A stretch of DNA of 64,000 nucleotides from an uncultured Clostridia bacterium (GTDB taxonomy: Bacteria > Bacillota > Clostridia > UBA1381). Numbering within the stretch: position 1 is the stretch's first letter; every line of letters starts with the position of its first letter. This document shows positions 1 to 8,532 of this stretch, piece after piece. Below the pieces are notes generated by a model. It had not been told where the DNA came from. It did no database searches and was given only the letters and a program-made list of their open reading frames with translations. The stretch lies in NCBI GenBank assembly GCA_934454145.1, contig CAKSFT010000001.1:62001-126000 (forward strand). The letters are read 5' to 3'. Position numbers and translations under genes: made by a program.

Positions 1-1960
1 CCACTGTCCACGCCCACGACTCTGTTTCTTTTTTTATTGTCGCAATCGTCGCCGCACACGGCACATATAATAAGCAGAACAGCATCATAGAGTATGCATT
101 CGCCGCCCCGAATCCCGATGCCGTCAGGATTTCTTTCAATTCCGCCAATCCGCTTGCAGAGGCAATGTTCTGAATACCATACAAAATCCCCGTCGACGAA
201 ACGACAACCTCTTTTGCCGCAATCCCCGATATAAGCGAAACAGCCGTTTGCCACTGCCCCAGCCCCGCCGGCGCAAGAAGCGGTGCAAACACGTGCCCGA
301 TTCCGGCAGCAAAGCTCTCAGACATATTGTGCACAAATCCCGTTCTGCCAAAATTCATCAAAACCCACAAAAGCACAGAAGCCACAAAAATAGTCGTCCC
401 CGCTTTTGTCAAATAGTCCTTTATTTTTTCCCATACATAAACCGCCACCGTGCGCAGATTCGGCACCTTGTACTCGGGCAGTTCAATCAGCAATTCGTTC
501 TCTTCTTCTGCTTTGTCCGTCCTGCTTATGACAAACTCTATCCCAATCGCCACCAAAGCGCCTATTACATACATCGAATAAGCCGCCGCAATGGCGTATT
601 TCCCAAAAAACATCTGCGAAAGCATGACATATATCGGCAGCCTTGCACTGCATGACATGAATGGTGTTACCAAAATCACCCTCAGCCTGTCCTTTTTGTC
701 CTCCAGGGCTCTGGACGCCATCACCGCCGGCACACTGCACCCAAACCCCAAAAGCATAGGGATAAACGCCCTTCCAGAAAGCCCGATTCTTCCCATGATT
801 CCGTCCATCACATATGCAACCCTCGACATATATCCGCTGTCCTCCAAAAAGGCAAGTGCAATAAACAGTATAAAAATATTCGGTAAAAATGTCAGTATTC
901 CGCCCACTCCGGCGATTATCCCGTCAATCACCAGGGATTTCACCATATCCGCCACATTGGCCGCCGTCAAAAAGGTTTCCACCATGGAAGAAAACCTTTC
1001 AATCTGTGCCTCAAAAAACAGTTTGAGAAAATCCCCCACACTGAAGGTCAGAAAAAACACACACGCCATTATAAGGAAAAACACCGGCACTCCCCAAAAC
1101 CTGTGTATCAGCAGCTTGTCGGCTTTGTCCGTCATTCTGCTTTGTTTGTCCTTGTTCACCAGCACTTCCGCGATTATTTCGCTTATAAAGTCATATCGCT
1201 GGTTGATGATTTCTGATTCATAGTTTTTGTCAGCAATGTCCCCCGTTTCCACGGGGTATTTTGACAATATCTCTTCGTCATTTTCAAGAATTTTTATAGA
1301 ATACCATCTGTAATTTTTCAGATTCGGGTACTTTTCCCTCAATCGTTTCCCCAACAGGTCTATTTTCTCTTCAATTTCATCGGAATACACCATCACACAG
1401 TCCTCATGATGGTTATGTATGTGCTTGCCCGGAGAATGATGATGTTCAAACCCTCCGGCAGGCGTGTCCTTGTGGTGCGCCGCCGCATGTATAAGTACTT
1501 CAAGCCCCGTCCTTTTTCTTGCCGAAACCGGCACAACCGGTATCCCCAGCATTTCGGGCAGGCGGTGCAAGTCAATCTCCATTCCGCGCTCCTGCACAAT
1601 ATCCATCATGTTCAGTGCCAGCACCACAGGCTTTTGCAGTTCAATAAGCTGAATAGTCAAATATAAATTTCTCTCCAGCGAAGACGCATCTGCAACGTCG
1701 ATTATCACGTCAACATCTCCGTTTAATATATATTCGCGCGACAGCTTTTCTTCCATTGTATAGGACGTAAGAGAATAAATCCCCGGCAAATCCACCAATT
1801 TATATTCGGAATCATGATATTTCATCATTCCTTCCTTTTTCTCCACCGTCACCCCGGGCCAGTTTGCCACCTTGAGCTTTGCACCGGTATATGCATTAAA
1901 AAGTGTGGTCTTTCCGCAATTCGGATTGCCTATAAAGGCTACATTTACACTGTCAGTCAT
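1..1960 (-). CDS. feoB: Ferrous iron transport protein B (partial, C-terminus beyond window)
   Basis: GTP-dependent Fe(II) permease of the cytoplasmic membrane. Reading the minus strand from ATG at 1958-1960 gives about 653 codons before the window edge. The N-terminal G domain shows G1 GNPNCGKT (residues 11-18), G3 DLPG (57-60) and G4 NMMD (117-120), followed by the Feo helical region and hydrophobic Gate-type segments such as FFLIMACVFFLTFSVG. A His-rich loop (His cluster about 173-185) follows the G domain, which is unusual. The start overlaps the end of feoA by 8 nt, so the two are translationally coupled. The C-terminal tail is cut off by position 1. Identity is certain; only the 3' end is unseen. 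Confidence 0.96.
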   Translation of the reverse strand, partial: MTDSVNVAFIGNPNCGKTTLFNAYTGAKLKVANWPGVTVEKKEGMMKYHDSEYKLVDLPGIYSLTSYTMEEKLSREYILNGDVDVIIDVADASSLERNLYLTIQLIELQKPVVLALNMMDIVQERGMEIDLHRLPEMLGIPVVPVSARKRTGLEVLIHAAAHHKDTPAGGFEHHHSPGKHIHNHHEDCVMVYSDEIEEKIDLLGKRLREKYPNLKNYRWYSIKILENDEEILSKYPVETGDIADKNYESEIINQRYDFISEIIAEVLVNKDKQSRMTDKADKLLIHRFWGVPVFFLIMACVFFLTFSVGDFLKLFFEAQIERFSSMVETFLTAANVADMVKSLVIDGIIAGVGGILTFLPNIFILFIALAFLEDSGYMSRVAYVMDGIMGRIGLSGRAFIPMLLGFGCSVPAVMASRALEDKKDRLRVILVTPFMSCSARLPIYVMLSQMFFGKYAIAAAYSMYVIGALVAIGIEFVISRTDKAEEENELLIELPEYKVPNLRTVAVYVWEKIKDYLTKAGTTIFVASVLLWVLMNFGRTGFVHNMSESFAAGIGHVFAPLLAPAGLGQWQTAVSLISGIAAKEVVVSSTGILYGIQNIASASGLAELKEILTASGFGAANAYSMMLFCLLYVPCAATIATIKKETESWAWTV

Positions 1961-2183
1961 CTTTTTCTCCTCCTACAGTTATCCCCTGTGCAAATCCTGC
2001 CCCCAGGGCAAATCTTGTCCCCCGCACTTTAACCACCATTGTCCCCGAGCTTTTCTTGCTGACAATAGTCACTTTTGTCCCCCTTGTCATGCCGAGTGCT
2101 TCCAGCCTGTGCGTAACCTTTTTCCCCAGCCAAATCCCGGCGACGGTGTACTCCCGTCCCGGCTCCGTGTCTTTCAAAAACAC
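1953..2183 (-). CDS. feoA: FeoA-type SH3-like ferrous iron transport accessory protein
   Basis: Small cytoplasmic SH3-like protein that partners FeoB in Fe(II) uptake. About 76 residues, with the family features: a basic RLEALGMTRGTKV segment and a glycine-rich end (FALGAGFAQGITV) before a short acidic tail. The frame can open at TTG 2190-2192 or GTG 2181-2183. An AAGGGG ribosome-binding site directly abuts the TTG but lies 9 nt from the GTG, so GTG is preferred. The 3' end overlaps feoB by 8 nt, and uvrC ends 44-53 nt upstream. No Fur box was recognised nearby. Confidence 0.88.
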   Translation of the reverse strand: MFLKDTEPGREYTVAGIWLGKKVTHRLEALGMTRGTKVTIVSKKSSGTMVVKVRGTRFALGAGFAQGITVGGEKDD

Positions 2184-2236
2184 ATGTATCAACCCCTTAT
2201 TTTCTCACAAAATGCATCACAGACCAACCGCCGGTC

Positions 2237-4096
2237 TTATCTCTTTCCCCCAAAATATTCAACAATATTTTCTGCCGTTTTGGAATCAATCCCGGCGTCC
2301 GTCAGCATATCCTTGTCCGCCGCCGCAATGTTTTCTATGCTCCCAAATTTCTCCAGCAAAACAGTTCTTTTTTTCTCCCCGACACCGACAATGTTATCCA
2401 GTTCCGAACGTATTGCCGACACAGTCCTCAGTGTCCTGTGATATGTTATAGCATAACGGTGCACTTCGTCCTGGATTCTGGTTATAAAATTAAACATTCC
2501 CGACGTCATCGGGATTTCCGCGGCACCGTCGTCACCTATAAGTCCGCGTGTTTTGTGTTTGTCATTTTTCACCATGCCGTACACCGGTATGTCTATTTCG
2601 ATTTCTTCCAGCATGCTCTTCGCCGCATTGATTTGCCCCAGCGCGCCATCGACAAATATAACATCGGGAAAAGGCAAAAATTTTGCCTCTTCCGGCTTCA
2701 GTTCATGCCTTTGTATAAGTTCTTCCTCCTCCATTGCGTTGCGGAATCTGCGATAAATCACTTCGCGCATCGCTCCATAATCGTCCGCCCCCTCAAAAGA
2801 TTTTATTCTGAACTTTCTGTATCCTGCCTTGTATGCTTTTCCGTTGACAAAAACGACCATGCCGGCGACATTGTTCGTGCCCGAGATATTGGATATGTCA
2901 TATGCCTCAATCCTCCTGACAGGCCGCCCCAGACCCAGCATTTCCGCCAATTGGTCTGCATTCTGATATTTCTGTTCTTCGCGCAGCTTAAATGCTCTGT
3001 AATTCGTAATCGACTGCTCGACATTCTTCGCCGCAAGCCTCATGAGGTCGGCTTTTTCGCCTCTCTGCGGCACACTGATTTTCACCTTTTTCCCTGCCAG
3101 TCCGCTCAGCCACTCCTCAATCAATTCCATGTCTTCAATCGCCGTCCCAAGCAAAATCAGTTTCGGGATATACATCGCACCGTTATAAAATTGCTTCACA
3201 AAATCCAAAAGCGCGCCGCCTTCGCTCTCTGCGTCGTCAAGCCGATAACTCTCTCTCCCCACAATTTTACCGCTTCTCACAAAGAACATTTCCACAAATG
3301 CCTTATTATCATATATACCGATGTCAGCCATATCCATGTCATTCTGCTTGTCCGAATTAATGATACGCTGTTTCTCGTCCAATGCCTTTATTGCCTTTAT
3401 CTTGTCACGCAAAGCCGCCGCGGTTTCATACTCCATTTTTTCAGAGGCATCGTTCATGTTTTTCGTCATGTCCTTAATCAGCGCGTCATGCCCGTCCTCC
3501 AAAAATCCGCAGATTTCCTCATATGTTCTCCTGTATTCCTCTTTTGTCACTTTCCCCGTACAGGGCGCAAAGCATTTTTGTATGTGATAGTTCAAACACG
3601 GCCTGCCTTTGCCTATATCCTGCGGGAACTTCCGCGTGCATACCGGCGGCTTAAAAATCTTCTGCACAATGTCAAGATTATTCTTTATGGTTCCTTTCCC
3701 GACATACGGTCCGAAATATTTTGCGCCGTCATTTTTCAAAACCCGCACCACTTCAATGTTCGGGTATTCCTTTTGCATGTTAATCTTTATATAAGGATAC
3801 CCCTTGTCGTCTTTCAGCAGAATGTTATATTTTGGGCGGTACTTCTTTATCAGGTTGCACTCCAGCACAAGTGCCTCAATCTCGCTCCCGGTGACAATAT
3901 ATTCAAAATAGCTTACTCTCGAAACCATTGCCCGAACCTTTGGCGTATGCCTGTCCACGGCGCGGAAATATTGCCTGACTCTGTTTTTCAAAATTTTTGC
4001 CTTCCCCACATATATGACAGTGCCGTCAGCGTCATGCATTATATACACACCCGGCTGTTCGGGGAGATTCTTCAGTTCTTCTTCCAAATCAAACAT
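2237..4096 (-). CDS. uvrC: UvrABC excinuclease subunit C
   Basis: Nucleotide excision repair nuclease that makes the 3' and 5' incisions after UvrB loading. 619 residues, the usual length. The N-terminal GIY-YIG domain (about 12-95) has GVYIMHD and VIYVGKA; a UVR helical motif lies around 205-240; the RNase H-like second nuclease domain (about 375-545) has EAYDISNISG and FVDGALGQ; helix-hairpin-helix DNA-binding motifs (IVGVGEKKR, FGSIENI) end the protein. ATG at 4094-4096 is preceded by a GAGGTG-type RBS. It is in the same direction as ptsH upstream and feoAB downstream, with a hairpin terminator between ptsH and uvrC. Confidence 0.97.
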   Translation of the reverse strand: MFDLEEELKNLPEQPGVYIMHDADGTVIYVGKAKILKNRVRQYFRAVDRHTPKVRAMVSRVSYFEYIVTGSEIEALVLECNLIKKYRPKYNILLKDDKGYPYIKINMQKEYPNIEVVRVLKNDGAKYFGPYVGKGTIKNNLDIVQKIFKPPVCTRKFPQDIGKGRPCLNYHIQKCFAPCTGKVTKEEYRRTYEEICGFLEDGHDALIKDMTKNMNDASEKMEYETAAALRDKIKAIKALDEKQRIINSDKQNDMDMADIGIYDNKAFVEMFFVRSGKIVGRESYRLDDAESEGGALLDFVKQFYNGAMYIPKLILLGTAIEDMELIEEWLSGLAGKKVKISVPQRGEKADLMRLAAKNVEQSITNYRAFKLREEQKYQNADQLAEMLGLGRPVRRIEAYDISNISGTNNVAGMVVFVNGKAYKAGYRKFRIKSFEGADDYGAMREVIYRRFRNAMEEEELIQRHELKPEEAKFLPFPDVIFVDGALGQINAAKSMLEEIEIDIPVYGMVKNDKHKTRGLIGDDGAAEIPMTSGMFNFITRIQDEVHRYAITYHRTLRTVSAIRSELDNIVGVGEKKRTVLLEKFGSIENIAAADKDMLTDAGIDSKTAENIVEYFGGKR

Positions 4097-4159
4097 AATC
4101 CACCTCGCATGTCATTCAAAATCAACCTGTCGTTTTCATGTCAAAGCGCCTTGTTATAA

Positions 4160-4192
4160 AAATAACCCTACATAACTATGTAGGGTTATTTT
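4160..4192 (-). terminator. Rho-independent terminator after ptsH
   Basis: A near-perfect hairpin with arms AATAACCCTACATA and its complement around a short ACTA-type loop, with T-rich sequence on the minus-strand exit side. It lies 62 nt past the ptsH stop and upstream of uvrC. Confidence 0.85.
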
Positions 4193-4253
4193 AACAAAGC
4201 AATTATATTTTTCCGAAGCTCTGCCGAACATACGACCAATCCGGGGCAAAATA

Positions 4254-4517
4254 TTACTCGGTAAAATTCGATGCAATAAGCGCCACCAAAGAAGCAACCG
4301 CCTCTTCCTCATCAACTCCGTCTGCAATTATGTTTATTGTCGTCCCTTTTGTTATCCCCAGCGAAAGAACACCCAACAAACTCTTTGCATTTACCTTCCT
4401 CTCATCTTTCTCCACCCAGATGCTTGATTTAAATTCATTTGCTTTCTGGATAAAAAACGTAGCGGGTCTTGCATGTAAACCTACCTGATTCTGCACTACT
4501 ACTTCCTTTGAAAACAT
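4254..4517 (-). CDS. ptsH: Phosphocarrier protein HPr
   Basis: Cytoplasmic phosphocarrier of the sugar phosphotransferase system. 87 residues, typical of the family. The active-site motif GLHARPA places the phosphorylated histidine at residue 15. KSLLGVLSLGI places the regulatory serine at residue 46, the HPr-kinase target that couples HPr to CcpA in Firmicutes, so this is a catalytic HPr rather than Crh. No ptsI is adjacent; the gene appears to be transcribed alone from a sigma-A-like promoter at 4647-4675 and to end at the hairpin at 4160-4192. Confidence 0.96.
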   Translation of the reverse strand: MFSKEVVVQNQVGLHARPATFFIQKANEFKSSIWVEKDERKVNAKSLLGVLSLGITKGTTINIIADGVDEEEAVASLVALIASNFTE

Positions 4518-4646
4518 GATAGTAATCCCCCTGTTTCAGCTCGTAAAACTATTAATAAAATGTAACACCCCCTACTCTTCCATAAACAACTTCAGAATAA
4601 AGGGCAACTAAAAATATGCACACGCATAAATCCATATATTATAGAT

Positions 4647-4675
4647 ATAATACACATTTTTTCATTCAACGTCAA
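4647..4675 (-). promoter_or_regulatory. Sigma-A-type promoter of ptsH
   Basis: On the minus strand, TTGACG (4670-4675), a 17-nt spacer, then TATTAT (4647-4652). It lies about 130 nt before the ptsH ATG, in the gap between recA and ptsH. Confidence 0.7.
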
Positions 4676-4740
4676 TAGTTTTTGCAATATATGCTTCCAT
4701 TTTTTTTATTTTTAGTAAGAATACCCGATATCCAGAAAAT

Positions 4741-5802
4741 TTATTCATTATTTTCGGTCATTTCAACTATTTTATCTTTCTTGCCTGATATTCTCTCCCT
4801 TATCAAATCTTCAATCTCCTTGCAGAATTCCTTGTTTTCAATCATATATTTTCTGACATTATCTCTCCCCTGTCCCAGTCTTTCGCCATTGTACGAGAAC
4901 CATGCTCCACTCTTTTGGATAATATTATAGTTCACTGCGACATCAAGTATATTGCCCTCTTTTGATATGCCCTGTCCGTACAATATGTCAAATTCCGCTT
5001 CCTTAAAAGGAGGTGCAACCTTGTTTTTTACCACCTTTACACGTGTCTTGTTGCCCACAATTTCCGTTCCGTTTTTGATAGCCTCAAGCCTTCTCACGTC
5101 AAGACGTACCGAAGAAAAATATTTCAAAGCCTTTCCGCCCGGGGTCACCTCCGGGTTTCCATAAACCACACCCACCTTTTCTCTGAGCTGGTTTATAAAT
5201 ATAACCGTAGTTCCCGCTTTGCTTGTTATTGCTGTCAGCTTTCTCAAAGCCTGTGACATAAGCCTTGCCAAAAGACCCACGTGTGCGTCACCCATTTCGC
5301 CGTCGATTTCCGCCTTCGGCACAAGCGCCGCCACAGAGTCTATTACAATAACGTCCAGTGCTCCGCTCCTCACCAGTGCCTCGACAATTTCCAGGGCCTG
5401 TTCACCCGTGTCGGGCTGTGCAACAATCAAATCGTCAATATCAACGCCCAGCCTTTTTGCATATTCCGGGTCAAGTGCATGCTCCGCGTCGATAAACGCC
5501 GCTTCTCCGCCGCGCTTTTGAGCCTCTGCCACGATATGTAATGCAACCGTCGTTTTCCCCGAAGACTCCGGCCCGTATATTTCCACAACTCTTCCTCTGG
5601 GGATTCCGCCCACGCCCAGCGCCATGTCTAGAGTCATCGACCCTGTCGGGATAACATCCACGTTCACAGCAGTTGCCTGTCCCAGTTTCATTATACTGCC
5701 CTTGCCATACTGCTTTTCTATGATATCAAAAACCGCACCCAGTGCTTTTTTCTTTTCTTCCGAGCCGATTGTTCTTTCCTGCTTTTTATCCATCTCTGCC
5801 AT
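4741..5802 (-). CDS. recA: Recombinase RecA
   Basis: DNA strand-exchange ATPase and SOS co-protease. 353 residues from ATG at 5800-5802. Walker A GPESSGKT is at 77-84; VIVIDSVAAL (Walker B), the L2-region motif INQLREKVGV and the GGKALKYFSSVR stretch are also present. The frame is open upstream to 5862, but that extension would include the predicted -10 box (5845-5850), and the AAAGGA RBS lies 8 nt before 5802, so the shorter start is chosen. It has its own promoter with a LexA-type box. No clear terminator hairpin was seen downstream. Confidence 0.97.
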   Translation of the reverse strand: MAEMDKKQERTIGSEEKKKALGAVFDIIEKQYGKGSIMKLGQATAVNVDVIPTGSMTLDMALGVGGIPRGRVVEIYGPESSGKTTVALHIVAEAQKRGGEAAFIDAEHALDPEYAKRLGVDIDDLIVAQPDTGEQALEIVEALVRSGALDVIVIDSVAALVPKAEIDGEMGDAHVGLLARLMSQALRKLTAITSKAGTTVIFINQLREKVGVVYGNPEVTPGGKALKYFSSVRLDVRRLEAIKNGTEIVGNKTRVKVVKNKVAPPFKEAEFDILYGQGISKEGNILDVAVNYNIIQKSGAWFSYNGERLGQGRDNVRKYMIENKEFCKEIEDLIRERISGKKDKIVEMTENNE

Positions 5803-5824
5803 TTTCCATGTCCTTTCCGTTATC

Positions 5825-5838
5825 AAAACATTTGTTCT
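5825..5838 (-). promoter_or_regulatory. LexA/DinR-type SOS box upstream of recA
   Basis: Minus-strand AGAACAAATGTTTT matches the Gram-positive LexA operator GAACNNNNGTTY. It lies just downstream of the -10 element, at the expected transcription start, where a repressor would block initiation. Confidence 0.7.
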
Positions 5839-5844
5839 ATATGT

Positions 5845-5873
5845 ATTATACACCGAAATCACACAAAATACAA
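5845..5873 (-). promoter_or_regulatory. recA promoter
   Basis: TTGTAT (5868-5873), 17-nt spacer, TATAAT (5845-5850) on the minus strand, about 43 nt before the chosen recA start. Confidence 0.72.
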
Positions 5874-5941
5874 GTCTTTTTTTACGATTTTACAAATTTT
5901 TTTTGACTTCTCATAAAAATATACAGAATTCACAGATGTTT

Positions 5942-5985
5942 AAAAAAAAGCATTGCGGAAAAATGAACCCATTTTTCCGCAATGC
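5942..5985 (-). terminator. Strong terminator after tsf
   Basis: Perfect 15-bp stem (GCATTGCGGAAAAAT and its complement) with a 6-nt loop, followed on the minus strand by a run of T. It ends the rpsB-tsf unit. The plus strand also has T residues beyond the stem. Confidence 0.92.
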
Positions 5986-6005
5986 CCCTTTTTAAATCAT
6001 AATCA

Positions 6006-6902
6006 TTATTTAATCATGCTTGCAACTTCGTCAGCAAAGTTTTCTTCTTTCTTTTCCAAACCTTCGCCTTTTTCAAATCTTACATAATTAACAAGCTTAA
6101 CGCCCTTTGTTTCAAGATATTTTTCAACCTTAAAGTCGCCGTTCTTTACAAATTCCTGCTGAAGCAAGCAATTCTGTTCATAGAACTTGTTGATTTTTCC
6201 ACCAACCATCTTTTCGATAATGTTGTCCGGCTTGCTTGCGTTCTTCGGGTCCTCTTTGATTTGAGCGATGATGATGTGCTTTTCTTTTTCAACATCTTCT
6301 GCCGGGACAACGTCCTTTGAGAGATAAAGCGGATTTATAGCCGCCACCTGCATAGCCACATCTCTTGCAGCTTCATATTTCTCGTCTGTATCCAATGCAC
6401 CCTCAGCCTCAACCAAAACGCCGATTCTGCCGCCGCCGTGGATATAAGAGCATACATTGCCCTCAATGCGTGCAAAACGTCTGATGTTCATGTTTTCGCC
6501 GATTTTTGCAATCAAAGCTGTCAGCTTGTCGCCAACAGTTTCAGCCCCTTCATAAGGAAGAGCCTTCAGTGCATCAACATCAGCCGGATTGCTGTCAGCA
6601 ACAATCCTTGCAACATTGTTTACAAAAGTAAGAAATTCGTCATTCTTTGCGACAAAGTCCGTTTCAGAGTTTACTTCAATCAAAGCGGCAATCTTCTTGT
6701 CGTCCGACATGTAAACGGTAACAATACCTTCCGATGCAATTCTGCCTGCCTTCTTCGCCGCGGTTGCCAGACCTTTTTCTCTCAAAAACTCAACAGCCTT
6801 GTCCATGTCGCCGTCGGTTTCTGTCAAAGCCTTTTTGCAGTCCATCATTCCGCAGCCTGTCATTTCTCTCAGTTCTTTTACATTTTGTGCTGTAAATGCC
6901 AT
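6006..6902 (-). CDS. tsf: Translation elongation factor Ts
   Basis: Guanine-nucleotide exchange factor for EF-Tu. 298 residues. The N-terminal UBA-like region shows VKELREMTGCGMMDCKKAL, the classic EF-Ts signature; the core carries SETDFVAKND and a later HIAAINPLYLS-like segment (VAAINPLYLS). GGAGG is 8 nt before ATG at 6900-6902. It lies 84 nt after rpsB, the conserved rpsB-tsf operon order, and is followed by a strong terminator. Confidence 0.97.
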   Translation of the reverse strand: MAFTAQNVKELREMTGCGMMDCKKALTETDGDMDKAVEFLREKGLATAAKKAGRIASEGIVTVYMSDDKKIAALIEVNSETDFVAKNDEFLTFVNNVARIVADSNPADVDALKALPYEGAETVGDKLTALIAKIGENMNIRRFARIEGNVCSYIHGGGRIGVLVEAEGALDTDEKYEAARDVAMQVAAINPLYLSKDVVPAEDVEKEKHIIIAQIKEDPKNASKPDNIIEKMVGGKINKFYEQNCLLQQEFVKNGDFKVEKYLETKGVKLVNYVRFEKGEGLEKKEENFADEVASMIK

Positions 6903-6986
6903 AGTTTAATCCTCCAAACATTATTAAAATAAAGACAGCCGCCAGTCCTCAAAAAAAGACCGAAGACCGTCTTTAAGATTTATCTT

Positions 6987-7733
6987 TTATTCCTCAGTTG
7001 CAGCTGCTTCTTCTGCCGGTGCATCTTCTGTTTGTGCAGCAGCGTCTTCTCCCTGGCGACCTTCAAGAATAGCGTCTGCCATTGTAGATGCAATAAGCTT
7101 GACAGCTCTTATAGCGTCGTCATTTCCCGGGATTACGTAGTCAACTTCTTCAGGGTCACAGTTTGTGTCCACGATGGCAACAACGGGTATACCCAGTTTC
7201 TTTGCTTCTGCAATCGCAATCTTTTCTTTTCTCGGGTCAACAACAAACAATGCACCCGGGAGCTTTTTCATATCCTTGATTCCGCCCAGATATTTTTCAA
7301 GTTTATCTCTCTGAGCTTTCAGATTTATTACTTCTTTTTTCGGAAGCAGGTCAAAAGTACCTTCTTCTTCCATCTTGTTGATTTGTGCAAGTCTTTCGAT
7401 TCTCTTCTGGATTGTCTTGAAGTTTGTCATCATTCCGCCGAGCCATCTTGCATTTACATAGTACATGCCGACTCTTTCTGCCTCTTCTTTGATAGAATCC
7501 TGTGCCTGCTTCTTTGTGCCGACAAACAGAATGTCCTCTCCGGCAGCGGCGATATCTCTGATGAAATAATATGCCTCTTCAACCTTTTTTACGGTCTTCT
7601 GCAAATCAATAATGTAGATACCGTTTCTTTCCGTGAAGATGTATTCCGCCATCTTAGGGTTCCATCTTCTTGTCTGGTGACCGAAGTGTACGCCGGCCTC
7701 CAAAAGCTGTTTCATTGAAATTACATTTGACAT
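6987..7733 (-). CDS. rpsB: 30S ribosomal protein S2
   Basis: Small-subunit ribosomal protein. 248 residues from ATG at 7731-7733. Signature stretches are LLEAGVHFGHQTRRWNPKM near the N-terminus, FVGTKKQAQ, NARWLGGMMTNF, and VVDPRKEKIAIAEA with PVVAIVDTNCDPE in the second half. The tail after about residue 225 is acidic and alanine-rich. The open frame extends to 7799, but AAGGAGG lies 9 nt before 7733. First gene of the rpsB-tsf operon. Confidence 0.97.
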   Translation of the reverse strand: MSNVISMKQLLEAGVHFGHQTRRWNPKMAEYIFTERNGIYIIDLQKTVKKVEEAYYFIRDIAAAGEDILFVGTKKQAQDSIKEEAERVGMYYVNARWLGGMMTNFKTIQKRIERLAQINKMEEEGTFDLLPKKEVINLKAQRDKLEKYLGGIKDMKKLPGALFVVDPRKEKIAIAEAKKLGIPVVAIVDTNCDPEEVDYVIPGNDDAIRAVKLIASTMADAILEGRQGEDAAAQTEDAPAEEAAATEE

Positions 7734-7841
7734 TTTTTTATTCCTCCTTGTTTTTTCCTCCATTCCCGTCACATTTTCCCGGCACCCAATATAAGGCAAC
7801 CCCGAAAAAATCAGGAAATGTGTGTAATGCCATACTTGCTA

Positions 7842-7870
7842 AGTATATCACACTTGTCAAAAAAAATCAA
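7842..7870 (-). promoter_or_regulatory. rpsB-tsf promoter
   Basis: TTGATT (7865-7870), 17-nt spacer, TATACT (7842-7847) on the minus strand. This leaves a leader of about 100 nt before rpsB. An S2-type autoregulatory leader is possible but not demonstrated. Confidence 0.65.
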
Positions 7871-7911
7871 GCATTTTTGTAAAAAAAATTTATTTTTTAG
7901 GAATGTGTGTT

Positions 7912-8532
7912 TTATTTTTCCTTTTGTCTTCCAAGATAACGGTGCACTTTTCTCTTATACGCCGTATATTCCGCCCCAAATTCAGCCTCCATATGCTTTT
8001 CCTCCTGCAAAATCTGCATATGCAGCATAACGGCCGCAAAAGCGCTGAAAATGCCCGTCAAAACATTGCAATACATCAGAAATACACCAATGTACATGAG
8101 GTCAAACCCCAAAAACGCCGGATTCCGGCTGAATTTATAGATGCCGTCCGTCACCATTGCGGTTTTTTCATCTTTCGGTATACCGACGCGCCAGCTGTCC
8201 TTCATGCAAATCACGGCGGCAAGAAAAATCCCGTCCCCCGTCATCCCAAGCAAAAACCCCGTAAACCTTGCCGGCGGGGGCATATAATTCAAGTCACAGG
8301 CAACCGACATAAGCTGTGCCGCCACAACGGAACAGGTCGCAGCAGACATAAACATTTCCACCTTTTTCAGACTCTTTCCTTTGTTTTTGCCGATTTGGTT
8401 TGTGCGTATGCCCTTTCTTTTTTGTAGCAAAATTTTGGCAAAATAAATTGCATAAAAAATCGCCAACACAATAAGCGCCAACAGATGGTACGGCAAATCG
8501 CCTTCAAAACCCGTGTGCATCATAAACTTCAC
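7912..8532 (-). CDS. Isoprenylcysteine carboxyl methyltransferase (ICMT/PEMT)-like membrane protein
   Basis: 206 residues with several membrane helices (LLALIVLAIFYAIYFAKIL near the N-terminus, others around 65-85, 90-115 and 145-170). The C-terminal half has the ICMT/phospholipid-methyltransferase pattern: YKFSRNPAFLGFDLMYIG, then EEKHMEAEFGAEYTAYKRKVHRYLG, where the RNP and EE-FG-Y-Y residues form the SAM and headgroup site in known members. The bacterial substrate is unknown. It overlaps the upstream GNAT gene by 4 nt (ATGA), so the two are co-translated. Family is fairly sure; reaction not assigned. Confidence 0.8.
   Translation of the reverse strand: MKFMMHTGFEGDLPYHLLALIVLAIFYAIYFAKILLQKRKGIRTNQIGKNKGKSLKKVEMFMSAATCSVVAAQLMSVACDLNYMPPPARFTGFLLGMTGDGIFLAAVICMKDSWRVGIPKDEKTAMVTDGIYKFSRNPAFLGFDLMYIGVFLMYCNVLTGIFSAFAAVMLHMQILQEEKHMEAEFGAEYTAYKRKVHRYLGRQKEK

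Noticed and set aside
2438..4159. 573-codon plus-strand open frame antisense to uvrC
   Set aside because: It is a mirror of the uvrC coding frame, rich in His, Arg, Cys and Phe, with no start signal or recognisable domain.
5803..5862. Longer N-terminus for RecA
   Set aside because: The extension contains the predicted promoter -10 and LexA box and matches nothing in RecA; the RBS fits 5802.
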